From Mucilaginibacter sp. OK098 (GTDB lineage Bacteria > Bacteroidota > Bacteroidia > Sphingobacteriales > Sphingobacteriaceae): DNA of 64,000 nucleotides. The notes under the pieces are model-generated. The model saw only the letters and a list, made by a program, of their open reading frames with translations, was not told the DNA's origin and searched no databases. The stretch spans positions 1,426,001 through 1,490,000 of the forward strand of contig NZ_FRCM01000001.1 of the NCBI RefSeq assembly GCF_900142915.1, written 5' to 3'. Numbering within the stretch: position 1 is the stretch's first letter; the number at the start of each line of letters is the position of its first letter. Position numbers and translations under genes: made by a program. Below are positions 44,373 to 52,983 of this stretch, one piece after another.

Positions 44373-44389
44373 AGTTCCTTACAGGAACT
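44373..44389. repeat. Perfect 7-bp hairpin at the convergent end of the small ORF and tmk
   Basis: AGTTCCT and AGGAACT pair around TAC. The hairpin straddles the tmk stop codon (44379) and follows the small ORF by 17 bases. No T-run is attached on either strand, so it may protect 3' ends more than terminate. Confidence 0.45.
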
Positions 44390-45002
44390 GACTTGATATT
44401 TTATCCCAAATCCCGATAGCTATTGCTTCGGGATTTTTATTTCCATCCGTAACAAAAACCTTCTCCTCATCTTTCAGCAATTCAATAATCTCGAAATACT
44501 TACCCCGCACATTCTTTAAGTTATCAAGAGTTTCGTAAAGTTCAATAGAGGTTCGTCCTTTATTAAGGCGCTCAATGCTTATTTCGGGTGAGATATCAAT
44601 GTATATGTTCAGATCTGGCCGTAATAACCCGGCACTTAAAGAGTTAGCCTGAATCACCCAGTTCAGATCCATATATGGGCTTTGGTAAGCGTATGATGAT
44701 AGGTAATACCTGTCGGTTATTACCGTATACCCATCTTCAAGCATCTTTAAAATTCCGTTGGTTTTGTTTAGCAGGTGGTCTAACCTGTCGGCAACAAACA
44801 ATGCGGCAATGGTTCTGTGATCTGCCTCAATCTTGTGACTGAATATATCCCTTATCATTTTGCCCATCGGGCTCTCGGTAGGTTCACAGGTAGTATAAAC
44901 TTTTAATCCCGCTGCTTCAAGCTTTTCTTTTAATAATTTAACCTGGGTGCTTTTGCCGCTACCGTCAATGCCTTCAAAGGCTATAAAAAAGTTTTTCTTC
45001 AT
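44379..45002 (-). CDS. tmk: Thymidylate kinase
   Basis: The 207 residues phosphorylate dTMP to dTDP with ATP. P-loop FEGIDGSGKST (9-18), YTTCEPTESPMGKMIR, the DR(Y/H) box ITDRYYLSSYAYQS near 95, and LRPDLNIYIDISPE are all present; the lid region and length are normal. It is monocistronic: the DUF4142 gene upstream ends 90 bases away. A minus-strand TATTTTTG at 45084-45077 could be the -7 box. Confidence 0.95.
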   Translation of the reverse strand: MKKNFFIAFEGIDGSGKSTQVKLLKEKLEAAGLKVYTTCEPTESPMGKMIRDIFSHKIEADHRTIAALFVADRLDHLLNKTNGILKMLEDGYTVITDRYYLSSYAYQSPYMDLNWVIQANSLSAGLLRPDLNIYIDISPEISIERLNKGRTSIELYETLDNLKNVRGKYFEIIELLKDEEKVFVTDGNKNPEAIAIGIWDKISSQFL

Positions 45003-45092
45003 TAATGAACTATCCGGATATTTTAATCGGCCAAATATACAAGCTTATATAAGAATTTTGCAGTTAAAGTATCAGACAAAAATAGTACGTCT

Positions 45093-45620
45093 CTACTTTA
45101 ATGCAATACAAATGGCATTTGCCGAATCCAGGTGTATCTTTATGGTTGGTAAATTTTGCGAGGCTACCTTTTTTATTTTATTATCAGAATTTGAGCTGGC
45201 ATTGGTAAATAGTTTTACCGCTTCTTCATGATCAGCAACCATCATTTGCAGATACATTTTATCAAATGCCTTCCCTGACTTTTTTGAGAGATCATTGATC
45301 ATTTGCTGATGTGCACTGTTAATGGTATCTGTTTCTGTAATTTTTTTATCAGTTTCCAGTTGCTTAAGTTCCTCACCAGTTTTTGTATGATCGTCAATCA
45401 TCATTTTCGCAAGGTCGATAACTTTCTGATTATTTGAGTTTGTTATAGCTAAACCGGATGCTTTTATTTCGGTAAGGCCACCTTCAATACCACTTTTTAT
45501 AAATACAACACCCTCCTGTTCATCCTGGCCCTGGTTATAATTCTTACTTTTTTTGTCCTGGCATGCTTGAGCACAAAGCAAAATCATCACCCCTGATAAC
45601 AGGTAAATTACGTTCTTCAT
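45093..45620 (-). CDS. DUF4142 lipoprotein (ferritin-like helical bundle)
   Basis: The 175 residues begin with a lipoprotein signal (SGVMILLCAQACQ, Cys20). The mature part is helical and matches DUF4142: FIKSGIEGGLTEIKASGLAI, VIDLAKMMIDDHTKTGEEL, then KMYLQMMVADHEEAVKLFTNAS and LPTIKIHLDSANAI. Members are predicted periplasmic or outer-membrane four-helix proteins with no assigned reaction; a link to stress is only a guess. A fragment resembling repeat family A overlaps its stop. Confidence 0.85.
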   Translation of the reverse strand: MKNVIYLLSGVMILLCAQACQDKKSKNYNQGQDEQEGVVFIKSGIEGGLTEIKASGLAITNSNNQKVIDLAKMMIDDHTKTGEELKQLETDKKITETDTINSAHQQMINDLSKKSGKAFDKMYLQMMVADHEEAVKLFTNASSNSDNKIKKVASQNLPTIKIHLDSANAICIALK

Positions 45621-45731
45621 TTTAAGTGGTTAAGTATATACAGGCTATAACAAATAAACAGGTATCTGGTTTGAATATAGTCAGTAAAGTCCGAAAAGCG
45701 AAAATCCGAAAGAAAAATAAGTGTAAAGGTC

Positions 45732-45764
45732 AGACTTACGAAGTTTTAAAAACTTCGTAAGTCT
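45732..45764. repeat. Palindromic element, family B (ACTTACGAAG type), short copy
   Basis: AGACTTACGAAGTTTT (45732-45747) and its exact reverse complement (45749-45764) meet across a single base. It lies seven bases after the ppc stop. A longer copy of the same arms is at 55621-55696. Confidence 0.75.
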
Positions 45765-45771
45765 CTTTGTA

Positions 45772-48354
45772 TTACGCCAAATTCCGCCCTGCATTTACTA
45801 TACCGTAAACCGTTCGGATCACCAGCTTATTATAAATTTTGATCAGCTCCTCGTCGTTACAATCATTTAAACATTGTAACGCATAGTGCTGCATAATAAC
45901 CAGTGGCAATACAATTTTTTCGCGGATGGCAATTGAGCGGCGCTCAACAGGATACTCCTGCATTAACACCTCGCTACCGGTAAGCTCAAGCAACATAGCT
46001 TTGGTAAGTTCAAATTCATCCTTAAGCATTGTCCAGAACGACCCGAATTTCTCATCATTCTCCAAATAAGCTGTAACCCTGAAATCAGATTTAGACATTG
46101 ACATGGTGCAGTTATCAACCATTGTTTTAAAGAAACCCGACTTAGTGTACAATTCTTTTATCTCATCCCAATGCCCGTTTTCTTTCATCTTGCTTAATGC
46201 TGTGCCAACGCCATAAAAGCCGGGAATGCTTTGTTTAAGCTGGCTCCATGAGGTTACAAAGCTTATAGCCCGCAGGTCTTCCAGCTTTAGCGAAGCATCG
46301 GTATTGCGCTTGGTTGGCCTGCTGCTAATGTTAATGTGCGACAATAATTTCAGCGGACTAAATTTTTCTAAATATTCAACAAATAAAGGATGCTGACGCA
46401 AGGCAATGAACAGTTTATAGCTTTCATCAGCCATTTTTGAGATCAGTTCTTTATGCCTTTTGTCTAATAGGTCGTTCCTGTTTGGATGAAGGGCTGAAAT
46501 GATACCGGCATTGATCAACTGCTCCATATTAAAACGGGCAGTTTCAACAGAGCCGTATTGTGAACTAACGGTTTGTCCCTGGATAGTTAGCTGGATATGC
46601 TCATTGGCAATCTCCTCGCCCATTGAGGCATAAAAACGATGGGTTTTGCCACCGCCACGCGCCGGTGGGCCTCCCCTGCCATCAAAAAAGGCAAGTGCTA
46701 CCCCATATTTGCGGGCCATTGCAGTAAGTTCGACTTTAGCTTTATAGATCGACCAGTTGGCCATTAAATAGCCGCCATCTTTTGTACTATCAGAGAAACC
46801 AAGCATAATTGATTGCAGGTTCCCTCTTTTTTGTAAATGTTCTTTATAAAACGGATGTGTGTACAGGCGTTCCATTACTTCGGCAGCATGTGTAAGATCG
46901 TTCACCGTTTCAAACAACGGCATAAAATCAACACTCAGGTTATCCTTATCCCATCCGCTCCATAAAAACAGATCAATTAACTGTAAGATATCTGACGCTT
47001 GCTGACAATTGCTGATAATAAAACGCTGACAAGCCTTTTCGCCATTGGTATGCTGAATTTGCTTCATTAGCCTGATGGTGTTCAGCGTATCGCAAATTAA
47101 TTTATCGGCATCATCAGGGCAATGAAAATCAGTTTTATTAAATGTTAACTTTTGCAGTTTTTCAGGCTCATCAAAACTTTCATATCCCTTTACAATCCCG
47201 GTTTCTGCAGGAACTTGATGAACCGTATAATTAAATACATTTCGAAGAACGCGACTATCCTGCCTGATATCCAGCGTAGCAAAATAACAGCCAAACAACC
47301 TAACCTTTTTAATCAGGTCATCCACCACTTTTACAAAAAGGCTATCGTGTTCAGCAATAAGTGTTTGCCTTATGGAACTGAGGACAGCCAATATTTCCGC
47401 CTGAACGTTCTTAGGCTCCTGCTTACTGTAAGCATTGTCATAGATCAGCTTTTCAAGGGTAACCATTGACTTCTCTACCCCCCTGAAAGTTATCCGGCGT
47501 TTTAACACCCTGAAATCTCTGTAATAAGCTCTGAAAACCCTTTGCCTTAAAAATCCGGATACAGCTTTTGTAATTTCTGCGGTTACATTTGGGTTGCCAT
47601 CTCTATCGCCGCCCGGCCAAAAGCCTAGTTCCAGCAATTGGTTAATTCTTTGGGTATCCAACTCAAACTCATCTTCCAGTTTTGATTGAATGCCCGACAC
47701 TGCATGGTAAAATATATTTTCAAGAAACCAGGCCAAACTCACCGCTTCATCAAACGGTGTTGGCGATGTTTTATTAAAGAATGGCGTTTTACCAAGCTGC
47801 TGTAATAAAACATCAATGGTATTTATATCATTGGTTTTTAGTGCTTCAATCAGGTCAGTCATTATACCCAGTACCGAGCCGGGGTAAAACTGGGTTGGAT
47901 GCGCGGTAAGTACCAATCTTAACGAGAAATCATCCAGCTTTTTACCAATATTTGTCCGTTGCTCCTCACTTACCGCGGCTTGTTGCAGCAGGCTTTGCAT
48001 AGTGCCGGTTTCATCTTCGCGTCCTATTTTACTGAATGATGAATCTTCAATTGCATCAAACAACACCACCTGCCGCTCAATATATTGAATAAAGCGAAAC
48101 ATGCGGTTGATCTGTTCCCTGTGCTCAATATCCGGAACATACTTTTTGAAGAACGATTCGATAATCTCTGCCGGGGATAATTGCTTATTTGCTTCTTTTT
48201 CGCAATGCGAGCTAAAAAAAGGCAATAAGATCCCGGTATCCTTTACCTGGTAAAAAGGCAGTGTTTGAAATAAACTGTTATACAACTCAAAACGGGTTAC
48301 AACTTCATTATTAAAAGCTGTTTCTCTTTGACTGAGTTTTAACGTAGATGGCAT
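45772..48354 (-). CDS. ppc: Phosphoenolpyruvate carboxylase
   Basis: The 860 residues carboxylate PEP to oxaloacetate to refill the TCA cycle. LRLVLTAHPTQFYPGSV near 145 holds the catalytic His; GFWPGGDRDGNPNVTAEIT near 245, LGFSDSTKDGGYLMANW near 520 and FFDGRGGPPARGGG near 560 are the other active-site boxes. The C-terminus is GIVNAGRNLA in place of the GMRNTG of E. coli; the RN is kept but the last two residues differ, which may be a trait of this phylum. Monocistronic, with an inverted repeat just after its stop. Confidence 0.95.
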   Translation of the reverse strand: MPSTLKLSQRETAFNNEVVTRFELYNSLFQTLPFYQVKDTGILLPFFSSHCEKEANKQLSPAEIIESFFKKYVPDIEHREQINRMFRFIQYIERQVVLFDAIEDSSFSKIGREDETGTMQSLLQQAAVSEEQRTNIGKKLDDFSLRLVLTAHPTQFYPGSVLGIMTDLIEALKTNDINTIDVLLQQLGKTPFFNKTSPTPFDEAVSLAWFLENIFYHAVSGIQSKLEDEFELDTQRINQLLELGFWPGGDRDGNPNVTAEITKAVSGFLRQRVFRAYYRDFRVLKRRITFRGVEKSMVTLEKLIYDNAYSKQEPKNVQAEILAVLSSIRQTLIAEHDSLFVKVVDDLIKKVRLFGCYFATLDIRQDSRVLRNVFNYTVHQVPAETGIVKGYESFDEPEKLQKLTFNKTDFHCPDDADKLICDTLNTIRLMKQIQHTNGEKACQRFIISNCQQASDILQLIDLFLWSGWDKDNLSVDFMPLFETVNDLTHAAEVMERLYTHPFYKEHLQKRGNLQSIMLGFSDSTKDGGYLMANWSIYKAKVELTAMARKYGVALAFFDGRGGPPARGGGKTHRFYASMGEEIANEHIQLTIQGQTVSSQYGSVETARFNMEQLINAGIISALHPNRNDLLDKRHKELISKMADESYKLFIALRQHPLFVEYLEKFSPLKLLSHINISSRPTKRNTDASLKLEDLRAISFVTSWSQLKQSIPGFYGVGTALSKMKENGHWDEIKELYTKSGFFKTMVDNCTMSMSKSDFRVTAYLENDEKFGSFWTMLKDEFELTKAMLLELTGSEVLMQEYPVERRSIAIREKIVLPLVIMQHYALQCLNDCNDEELIKIYNKLVIRTVYGIVNAGRNLA

Positions 48355-48675
48355 ATAGCTATTGGATAAAAAATAAGTTTAATATAATTGGTTATATAAC
48401 AGTTGGCGCAGATAAAATGATTTAAAGTCCTGTTTTTATTTTCAGTTCTTACATTAAATATCCGACGCATAAAATTAGCAAATAATGAGTAATTAATAAT
48501 GGTTAACTATTATTAATGCAATATTTGCTAAAATAAGCCTTTATAATTTAATTTTTTTAAATTTGCATACTTATTTAAGCCCTAAAAAAGCATTTATGAA
48601 ACCGTCATCCAGAAAAAGAGTAAACTAAAATTGCTCATGATAGCTTCATCGCCATAAAAAAAACAAATTATAAGG
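48355..48675. other. 321-bp divergent spacer between ppc and the FUSC gene
   Basis: Very AT-rich, with no gene of credible length. TAAATTTG at 48558-48565 on the + strand fits the -7 box for the FUSC gene, giving a leader of about 100 bases. That leader contains a 10-codon frame starting at 48597 (MKPSSRKRVN), too short to judge. I found no convincing ppc promoter box on the other strand. Confidence 0.4.
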
Positions 48676-50823
48676 ATGAAAATAGATACCAGGGAGATAA
48701 AAAGCTTTTTTTACAGCCAGTATTTTTCTGACGGTTTAAGAATGACAATCGGCATTCTGTTTCCTTCCCTTTTATTAATGCAGCTAAATCATTTTGATAC
48801 GGGTATCACCATGTCATTAGGCGCTTTATGTATCTGTACCATTGATAGTCCGGGGCCATTATACCATAAGCGCAATGCCATGGCTATTGGCAACCTGTTC
48901 CTTTTTATAGTTGCCGTTATTACCGGCTTTGCCAGGTTGAATGTGTTTACCTTAGGCATTGAGATCACGCTACTTTCCTTTTTGTTCTCCATGTTTACCG
49001 TATATGGTAACCGGGCCGCATCGATAGGAACCTGCGCTCTGTTGATTATGATCTTCATGATGGACAAGGAAGCAAAGCCCAATGAAGTTTTAACACTGAG
49101 CCTTATCATTTTAGCGGGCGGGATCTGGTATTTATTGTTCAGTCTTATATTTTTCGGCATCAGGCCTTATCGCGCAGCACAACAAACATTAGGCGAAAGC
49201 ATAGCCGACATTGCCAAATTTGTAAGGATAAAAGCTGATTTTTATTTATCAGATACGGATATTGATGAAAATTATCGCAAGCTGGTATCACAGCAAGTAA
49301 AGGTGAGTCAGCACCAGGATGCCGTGCGCGAGCTGCTTTTTAAAAGCAGGATAATGGTAAAGGAATCAACAAACCCGAGCCGGATAATGGTTTTGACCTT
49401 TGTTGACCTTGTTGATATGTTTGAGCAAATAATGGCCACCCATTATGATTATGGCCAGATCCGCGAAAAATTTAAAGCTACCGGGGTTTTAAAACAAATA
49501 GCCGACCTGCTGCAGGAAATGGCTGATGAGCTTGATAATATTGCTTACATGGTTTTATCAAACAAACGCAATAAGCATAAACCTGATTTTAATACAGGGC
49601 TTGAAAAATTGAAGCTAAGAATTGATGAGATTGGCGCAAATGAACAGGGTATAAGCAACATCGCCCTAAAAAAAATACTGATAAACCTGCGTGACTTAAA
49701 TGAACGGATAAAAAGCATTTACAACTATTACAGCTCAAAATCAGCCGAGATCCTGGTTGAAAAGAATGATAATGACAATAGCGAGTACTCAAAGTTTGTA
49801 ACCCGGCAGGACTATGCCCCGCATATATTTTTCGATAATTTTTCATTCAATTCCACAGCCTTTAAGCATTCTCTAAGGGTATCGCTGGTATGTTTAATAG
49901 GTTTTGTAACCGCCAAGTATATTGCCCTGGGGCATCACAGCTATTGGGTGCTGTTAACTATCATAGTTATTTTAAAACCCGGTTTCAGCTTATCAAAACA
50001 GCGCAATTATCAGCGTCTTATCGGCACCATAGCGGGCGGCATTGGCGGGATAGCTGTTTTACTTTTCATTCCGGATAAGGACGCACAATTTATATTGCTG
50101 ATTATTCTGATGATAGGCACCTATAGCTTCCTGAGGTTAAACTATGTGGTAAGTGTTATTTTTATGACGCCCTATGTGCTGATCCTGTTTAAATTTTTAG
50201 GTGTGGGGCTTGTTGTTAAGGAAAGGATAATTGATACCATCATAGGGTCATCAATTGCCTTTATAGCCAGTTATCTTATCTTCCCCAGCTGGGAGTTCGA
50301 GCAGATCCAGCAAAACCTGCGCGAAGTGATCAATGCCAATGTCAGCTACCTGGCAAAAATTGCCGAAAGTATTTTGGGCCGGGAGGTTAGCACCATTGAA
50401 TATAAGCTTGCCCGTAAGGATGTTTATGTAAAGTCAGCCAACTTATCAGCTGCATTTGAACGAATGACATCCGAGCCTAAAAGCAAGCAACGGAAGATAA
50501 AAGAAGTGCATAAGTTTGTAGTGCTGAACCATATTTTATCCTCGTATATAGCAACCATTGCATCATCAGTGGCCTCCAAAGCATTACATAGGGCCCCGGT
50601 AGAAAACCTTAAATTGATAAAAAAGAGTATCGCTATTCTTAATGATTGTAACAAAAAATTGGACGGTGATGTTGTGGAGATAGGTTCATTAAAAACTCTA
50701 TCTGCTGTTGAAAGTGAACCCAAAGCTGTTTCTTCGGATGATTTGTTACTAAAAGAGCAATTAGGATTTATTAATAAGATAAGTACGGATATAGCGAGGG
50801 TGACGGATAGTATTGTGAGTTAG
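48676..50823 (+). CDS. FUSC family membrane protein (YccS/YhfK-like)
   Basis: The 715 residues have two membrane blocks of about six helices (roughly 20-165 and 395-535), each followed by a soluble helical region, the layout of YccS/aromatic-acid-exporter-like proteins. ITMSLGALCICTIDSPGPLYHKRNAM in the first block and SYWVLLTIIVILKPGFSLSKQRNYQRLIGT in the second are the family repeats. It may export small organic acids or stabilise the envelope; the substrate is not known. Divergent from ppc. Confidence 0.88.
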   Translation: MKIDTREIKSFFYSQYFSDGLRMTIGILFPSLLLMQLNHFDTGITMSLGALCICTIDSPGPLYHKRNAMAIGNLFLFIVAVITGFARLNVFTLGIEITLLSFLFSMFTVYGNRAASIGTCALLIMIFMMDKEAKPNEVLTLSLIILAGGIWYLLFSLIFFGIRPYRAAQQTLGESIADIAKFVRIKADFYLSDTDIDENYRKLVSQQVKVSQHQDAVRELLFKSRIMVKESTNPSRIMVLTFVDLVDMFEQIMATHYDYGQIREKFKATGVLKQIADLLQEMADELDNIAYMVLSNKRNKHKPDFNTGLEKLKLRIDEIGANEQGISNIALKKILINLRDLNERIKSIYNYYSSKSAEILVEKNDNDNSEYSKFVTRQDYAPHIFFDNFSFNSTAFKHSLRVSLVCLIGFVTAKYIALGHHSYWVLLTIIVILKPGFSLSKQRNYQRLIGTIAGGIGGIAVLLFIPDKDAQFILLIILMIGTYSFLRLNYVVSVIFMTPYVLILFKFLGVGLVVKERIIDTIIGSSIAFIASYLIFPSWEFEQIQQNLREVINANVSYLAKIAESILGREVSTIEYKLARKDVYVKSANLSAAFERMTSEPKSKQRKIKEVHKFVVLNHILSSYIATIASSVASKALHRAPVENLKLIKKSIAILNDCNKKLDGDVVEIGSLKTLSAVESEPKAVSSDDLLLKEQLGFINKISTDIARVTDSIVS

Positions 50824-50914
50824 TTCATAGTTGATGGTTCATTGTTCATAGTAGCTGCAACTATTTTTAATAAAATAATCCCATTTAACGTTTGTTTCCT
50901 TAAATTTGATTACG

Positions 50915-51127
50915 ATGAATACAATAAGAGTTGACATATTAAATCCTAAAGCTGCAAGGCTATTAAAGGATTTGGCGGACCTAAATCTCATTGCAATTCA
51001 AGATATCCCCAAAAATGGATTTGAAACAATTCTAAAAAAATTACGAGCCAAAACCAAATCAGTTCCTTCACTGGATGAAATTACTAAAGAAGTAGAGTTA
51101 GTAAGGACCAGACGGTATGCAAAATAA
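50915..51127 (+). CDS. Antitoxin-like protein of a decayed PIN-toxin pair
   Basis: From ATG 50915 (an in-frame ATG at 50906 adds three residues) the protein has 70 residues: an N-terminal strand-helix (MNTIRVDILNPKAARLLKDL) and a basic tail (LDEITKEVELVRTRRYAK). The layout fits the antitoxins that precede PIN toxins in Bacteroidota. Its end overlaps by 11 bases the ATG of a truncated PIN-toxin reading frame, the usual antitoxin-toxin arrangement. It appears intact although its partner is dead. Confidence 0.7.
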   Translation: MNTIRVDILNPKAARLLKDLADLNLIAIQDIPKNGFETILKKLRAKTKSVPSLDEITKEVELVRTRRYAK

Positions 51128-51206
51128 TATTAGAATTATCCTTGATACCAACCTGTAGATAAGCTTCTTATTAACTAAAGATTTTTCATCGCTGTCGCGA
51201 GTTTAG
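51117..51206 (+). pseudogene. PIN-domain toxin remnant, stopped and truncated
   Basis: ATG at 51117 reads MQNNIRIILDTNL, then TAG where the family has Trp (DTNLWISFLL), then ISFLLTKDFSSLSR in the same frame before the sequence runs into the palindromic element at 51196. Changing TAG to TGG restores the PIN start with its first catalytic Asp. The remaining ~110 codons are absent: after the element the phoH gene begins. So both a nonsense change and a truncation have removed function. Confidence 0.75.
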
Positions 51207-51362
51207 CGATTAGCGTAACTCGTGGTGCGGCATATAGTAAGCTTTCAGCTTACAAAGAAAAGCCATTTTTAAATCAGGCTAATTTCATACCCATTTAATT
51301 ATCCTGTGAAGCTGAAAGCTTCAGCAATGCTATACCACGAGTTACACTTCGTTAAACTCGCG
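51196..51362. repeat. Foldback intergenic element, family D
   Basis: Outer arms CGCGAGTTTAGCGATTAGCG... (51196-51226) and its near reverse complement (51334-51362) pair with a few mismatches. Inner arms AAGCTTTCAGCTTACA near 51239 and TGTGAAGCTGAAAGCTT near 51305 also pair. It separates the dead PIN toxin from the end of the PIN-PhoH gene. No transposase or target duplication is apparent. Confidence 0.7.
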
Positions 51363-51368
51363 GTAGTA

Positions 51369-52718
51369 TTATAATAATTCATTAGCCAAATTCGCCAGCT
51401 CACTCCGCTCCCCTTTTTGAAGGGTTATATGCGCGTACAAGGGATGTCCTTTTGCTTTATCAATAAGATAAGACAATCCGTTGCTTTCCGCATCAAGGTA
51501 TGGTGTATCTATCTGAAAAATATCACCTGTAAAAACAAATTTGCTGTTTTCGCCTGCGCGGGATATAATGGTCTTTACTTCGTGCGGGGTAAGGTTTTGG
51601 GCTTCATCTACAATAAAAAAGATCTTGCTTAGGGTACGGCCACGGATAAAAGCAAGCGGAGCTATAGAGATTTTATCATTGGTAACCAACTCATCAATTT
51701 TAGCCTGCATTTTTTCATCATCGGCAAACTGATCTTTAATAAATTTAAGGTTATCCCATATAGGCGCCATATATGGGTCTATCTTTGATTTAATATCGCC
51801 GGGCAAAAAGCCAATATCCTTGTTGCTGAGCGGAACGATTGGGCGTGTAACATAGATCTGGCGATAGTGTTTCCGTTGTTCTAAAGCGCTGGCAAGTGCT
51901 AATAATGTTTTCCCGGTACCGGCATTACCCTGTATAGTAACCAATTTAATATCCGGGTGAAGCAATGCGTGGATAGCAAACGCCTGTTCGATGTTTTTAG
52001 GATGGATATTAAATACCGGCTGTTCGGTAATTTTTTCTAATTGTGCAGTTTGCGAATTATAAAAACCGGGGATTGATCCCTTTTTTCCATTTAATATGTA
52101 AAAATGATTTATGGTATGCGGCTGCAGCTCAAAATCGCCAGCCGAAAGACTTTCTGATCTATTTAATTGATTAATGATCTTTTCCGGAACTTTATTTAAA
52201 GTAGTTTCGCCGGTGTACAGTTCATCCAGGTTTTTTATCTTACCGGTTTCGTAATCTTCTGCATACAGGTTTAATGATTTTGCTTTTAACCTTAGGCAGA
52301 TATCCTTTGATACCAATACCACTTTTTTATCAGGACATTCCTCCTGCAGGCCCAGGGCAGCGTTCAAAATACGATGATCGGTTTTGTCTGACCCAAAAAC
52401 AGCTTCAGCGTCGGTGGCCGTTTTGGTGTCCATTATTACCTTAAAGCTTCCTTTATTTTCTCCTTTCAACGGAAGCCATTGGTTAATAAGGTGATTTTGT
52501 GAGATCTCGTCCATCAGCCTGATAAAGCTGCGGGCTTCAAAATTACGGGTATCGCTCCCGCTCTTCATGTTATCAAGCTCTTCCAGTACCTGGATAGGTA
52601 TGGCTACATCATGTTCCTGGAAATTTTCGAATGCGTTATGATCGTACAGGATCACCGAGGTATCTAAAACAAATATTTTTGCTCTTCCGTTACTCTTACT
52701 TTTACCTTCCTTACTCAT
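51369..52718 (-). CDS. PIN-PhoH family ATPase (YlaK-like)
   Basis: The 449 residues pair a PIN domain (about 12-165: IFVLDTSVILYDHNAFENF, PIQVLEELDNMKSGSD, VLVSKDICLRLKAK) with a PhoH-type ATPase (about 245-445): Walker A IQGNAGTGKTLLALA, YVTRPIVPLSNKDIGFLPG and Walker B KIFFIVDEAQNLTPHEVK. This fusion is a known family thought to be a helicase-linked RNase, i.e. RNA processing; the precise substrate is unclear. The stop lies seven bases from the family D repeat. Confidence 0.92.
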   Translation of the reverse strand: MSKEGKSKSNGRAKIFVLDTSVILYDHNAFENFQEHDVAIPIQVLEELDNMKSGSDTRNFEARSFIRLMDEISQNHLINQWLPLKGENKGSFKVIMDTKTATDAEAVFGSDKTDHRILNAALGLQEECPDKKVVLVSKDICLRLKAKSLNLYAEDYETGKIKNLDELYTGETTLNKVPEKIINQLNRSESLSAGDFELQPHTINHFYILNGKKGSIPGFYNSQTAQLEKITEQPVFNIHPKNIEQAFAIHALLHPDIKLVTIQGNAGTGKTLLALASALEQRKHYRQIYVTRPIVPLSNKDIGFLPGDIKSKIDPYMAPIWDNLKFIKDQFADDEKMQAKIDELVTNDKISIAPLAFIRGRTLSKIFFIVDEAQNLTPHEVKTIISRAGENSKFVFTGDIFQIDTPYLDAESNGLSYLIDKAKGHPLYAHITLQKGERSELANLANELL

Positions 52719-52779
52719 GTCCTGCTAAATTAGCCATTTTAAGGGTTCCGGAAAATACCGGCAGTCAAAAAAGTGCTAT

Positions 52780-52966
52780 AAAACGAAAACGGAAGCGTCC
52801 TCTTGCGATTCTTCTTCCGTTTCCTAACCCTATGCTCAACCGTAGTTGCTCATAAAGCACCAAGTTTTGTGTAAATTAACCGACCTGCCATTCTATCGTT
52901 CTTGCGAACAATTGATGCTCTCAGCTCATTGGCGGTTTCTGCTTTTCTCCGTAAAAAATTGCAGGC
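52780..52966 (-). ncRNA. Candidate structured RNA with GNRA and UNCG tetraloops
   Basis: Read on the minus strand, 5' to 3': a CUGC/GCAG stem (52964-52939); an ACCGCCA/UGGCAGGU stem (52936-52883) enclosing a 7-bp hairpin with GCAA loop, AUUGUUCGCAAGAACGAU (52912-52895); then UAUG-AG-CAAC-UACG-GUUG-AG-CAUA (52854-52831), i.e. a UACG loop and tandem A-G mismatches inside a helix; finally a 9-bp stem AAACGGAAG/CTTCCGTTT (52822-52787) followed by TTTTCGTTTTAT, terminator-like. On the other strand the loops are TTGC and CGTA and the mismatches C-T, so only the minus strand gives favoured motifs. It does not match what I recall of tmRNA, RNase P, SRP or 6S RNA. Confidence 0.45.
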
Positions 52967-52983
52967 TTTACCAATACCTTATT

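Noticed and set aside
47152..47469. 105-codon frame antisense to ppc
   Set aside because: The opposite strand is a clear PEP carboxylase; no independent evidence for this frame.
48597..48629. 10-codon leader peptide before the FUSC gene
   Set aside because: Too short to separate from chance, with no attenuator hairpin.
52631..52855. 74-codon + strand frame covering the start of phoH and the spacer
   Set aside because: Overlaps the PIN domain and the predicted RNA stems; residue pattern is RNA/AT-driven (RKRKRP).
52905..52930. CUGAGA on the minus strand suggesting a TPP riboswitch
   Set aside because: The second conserved TPP block is missing and no thiamine gene lies downstream.
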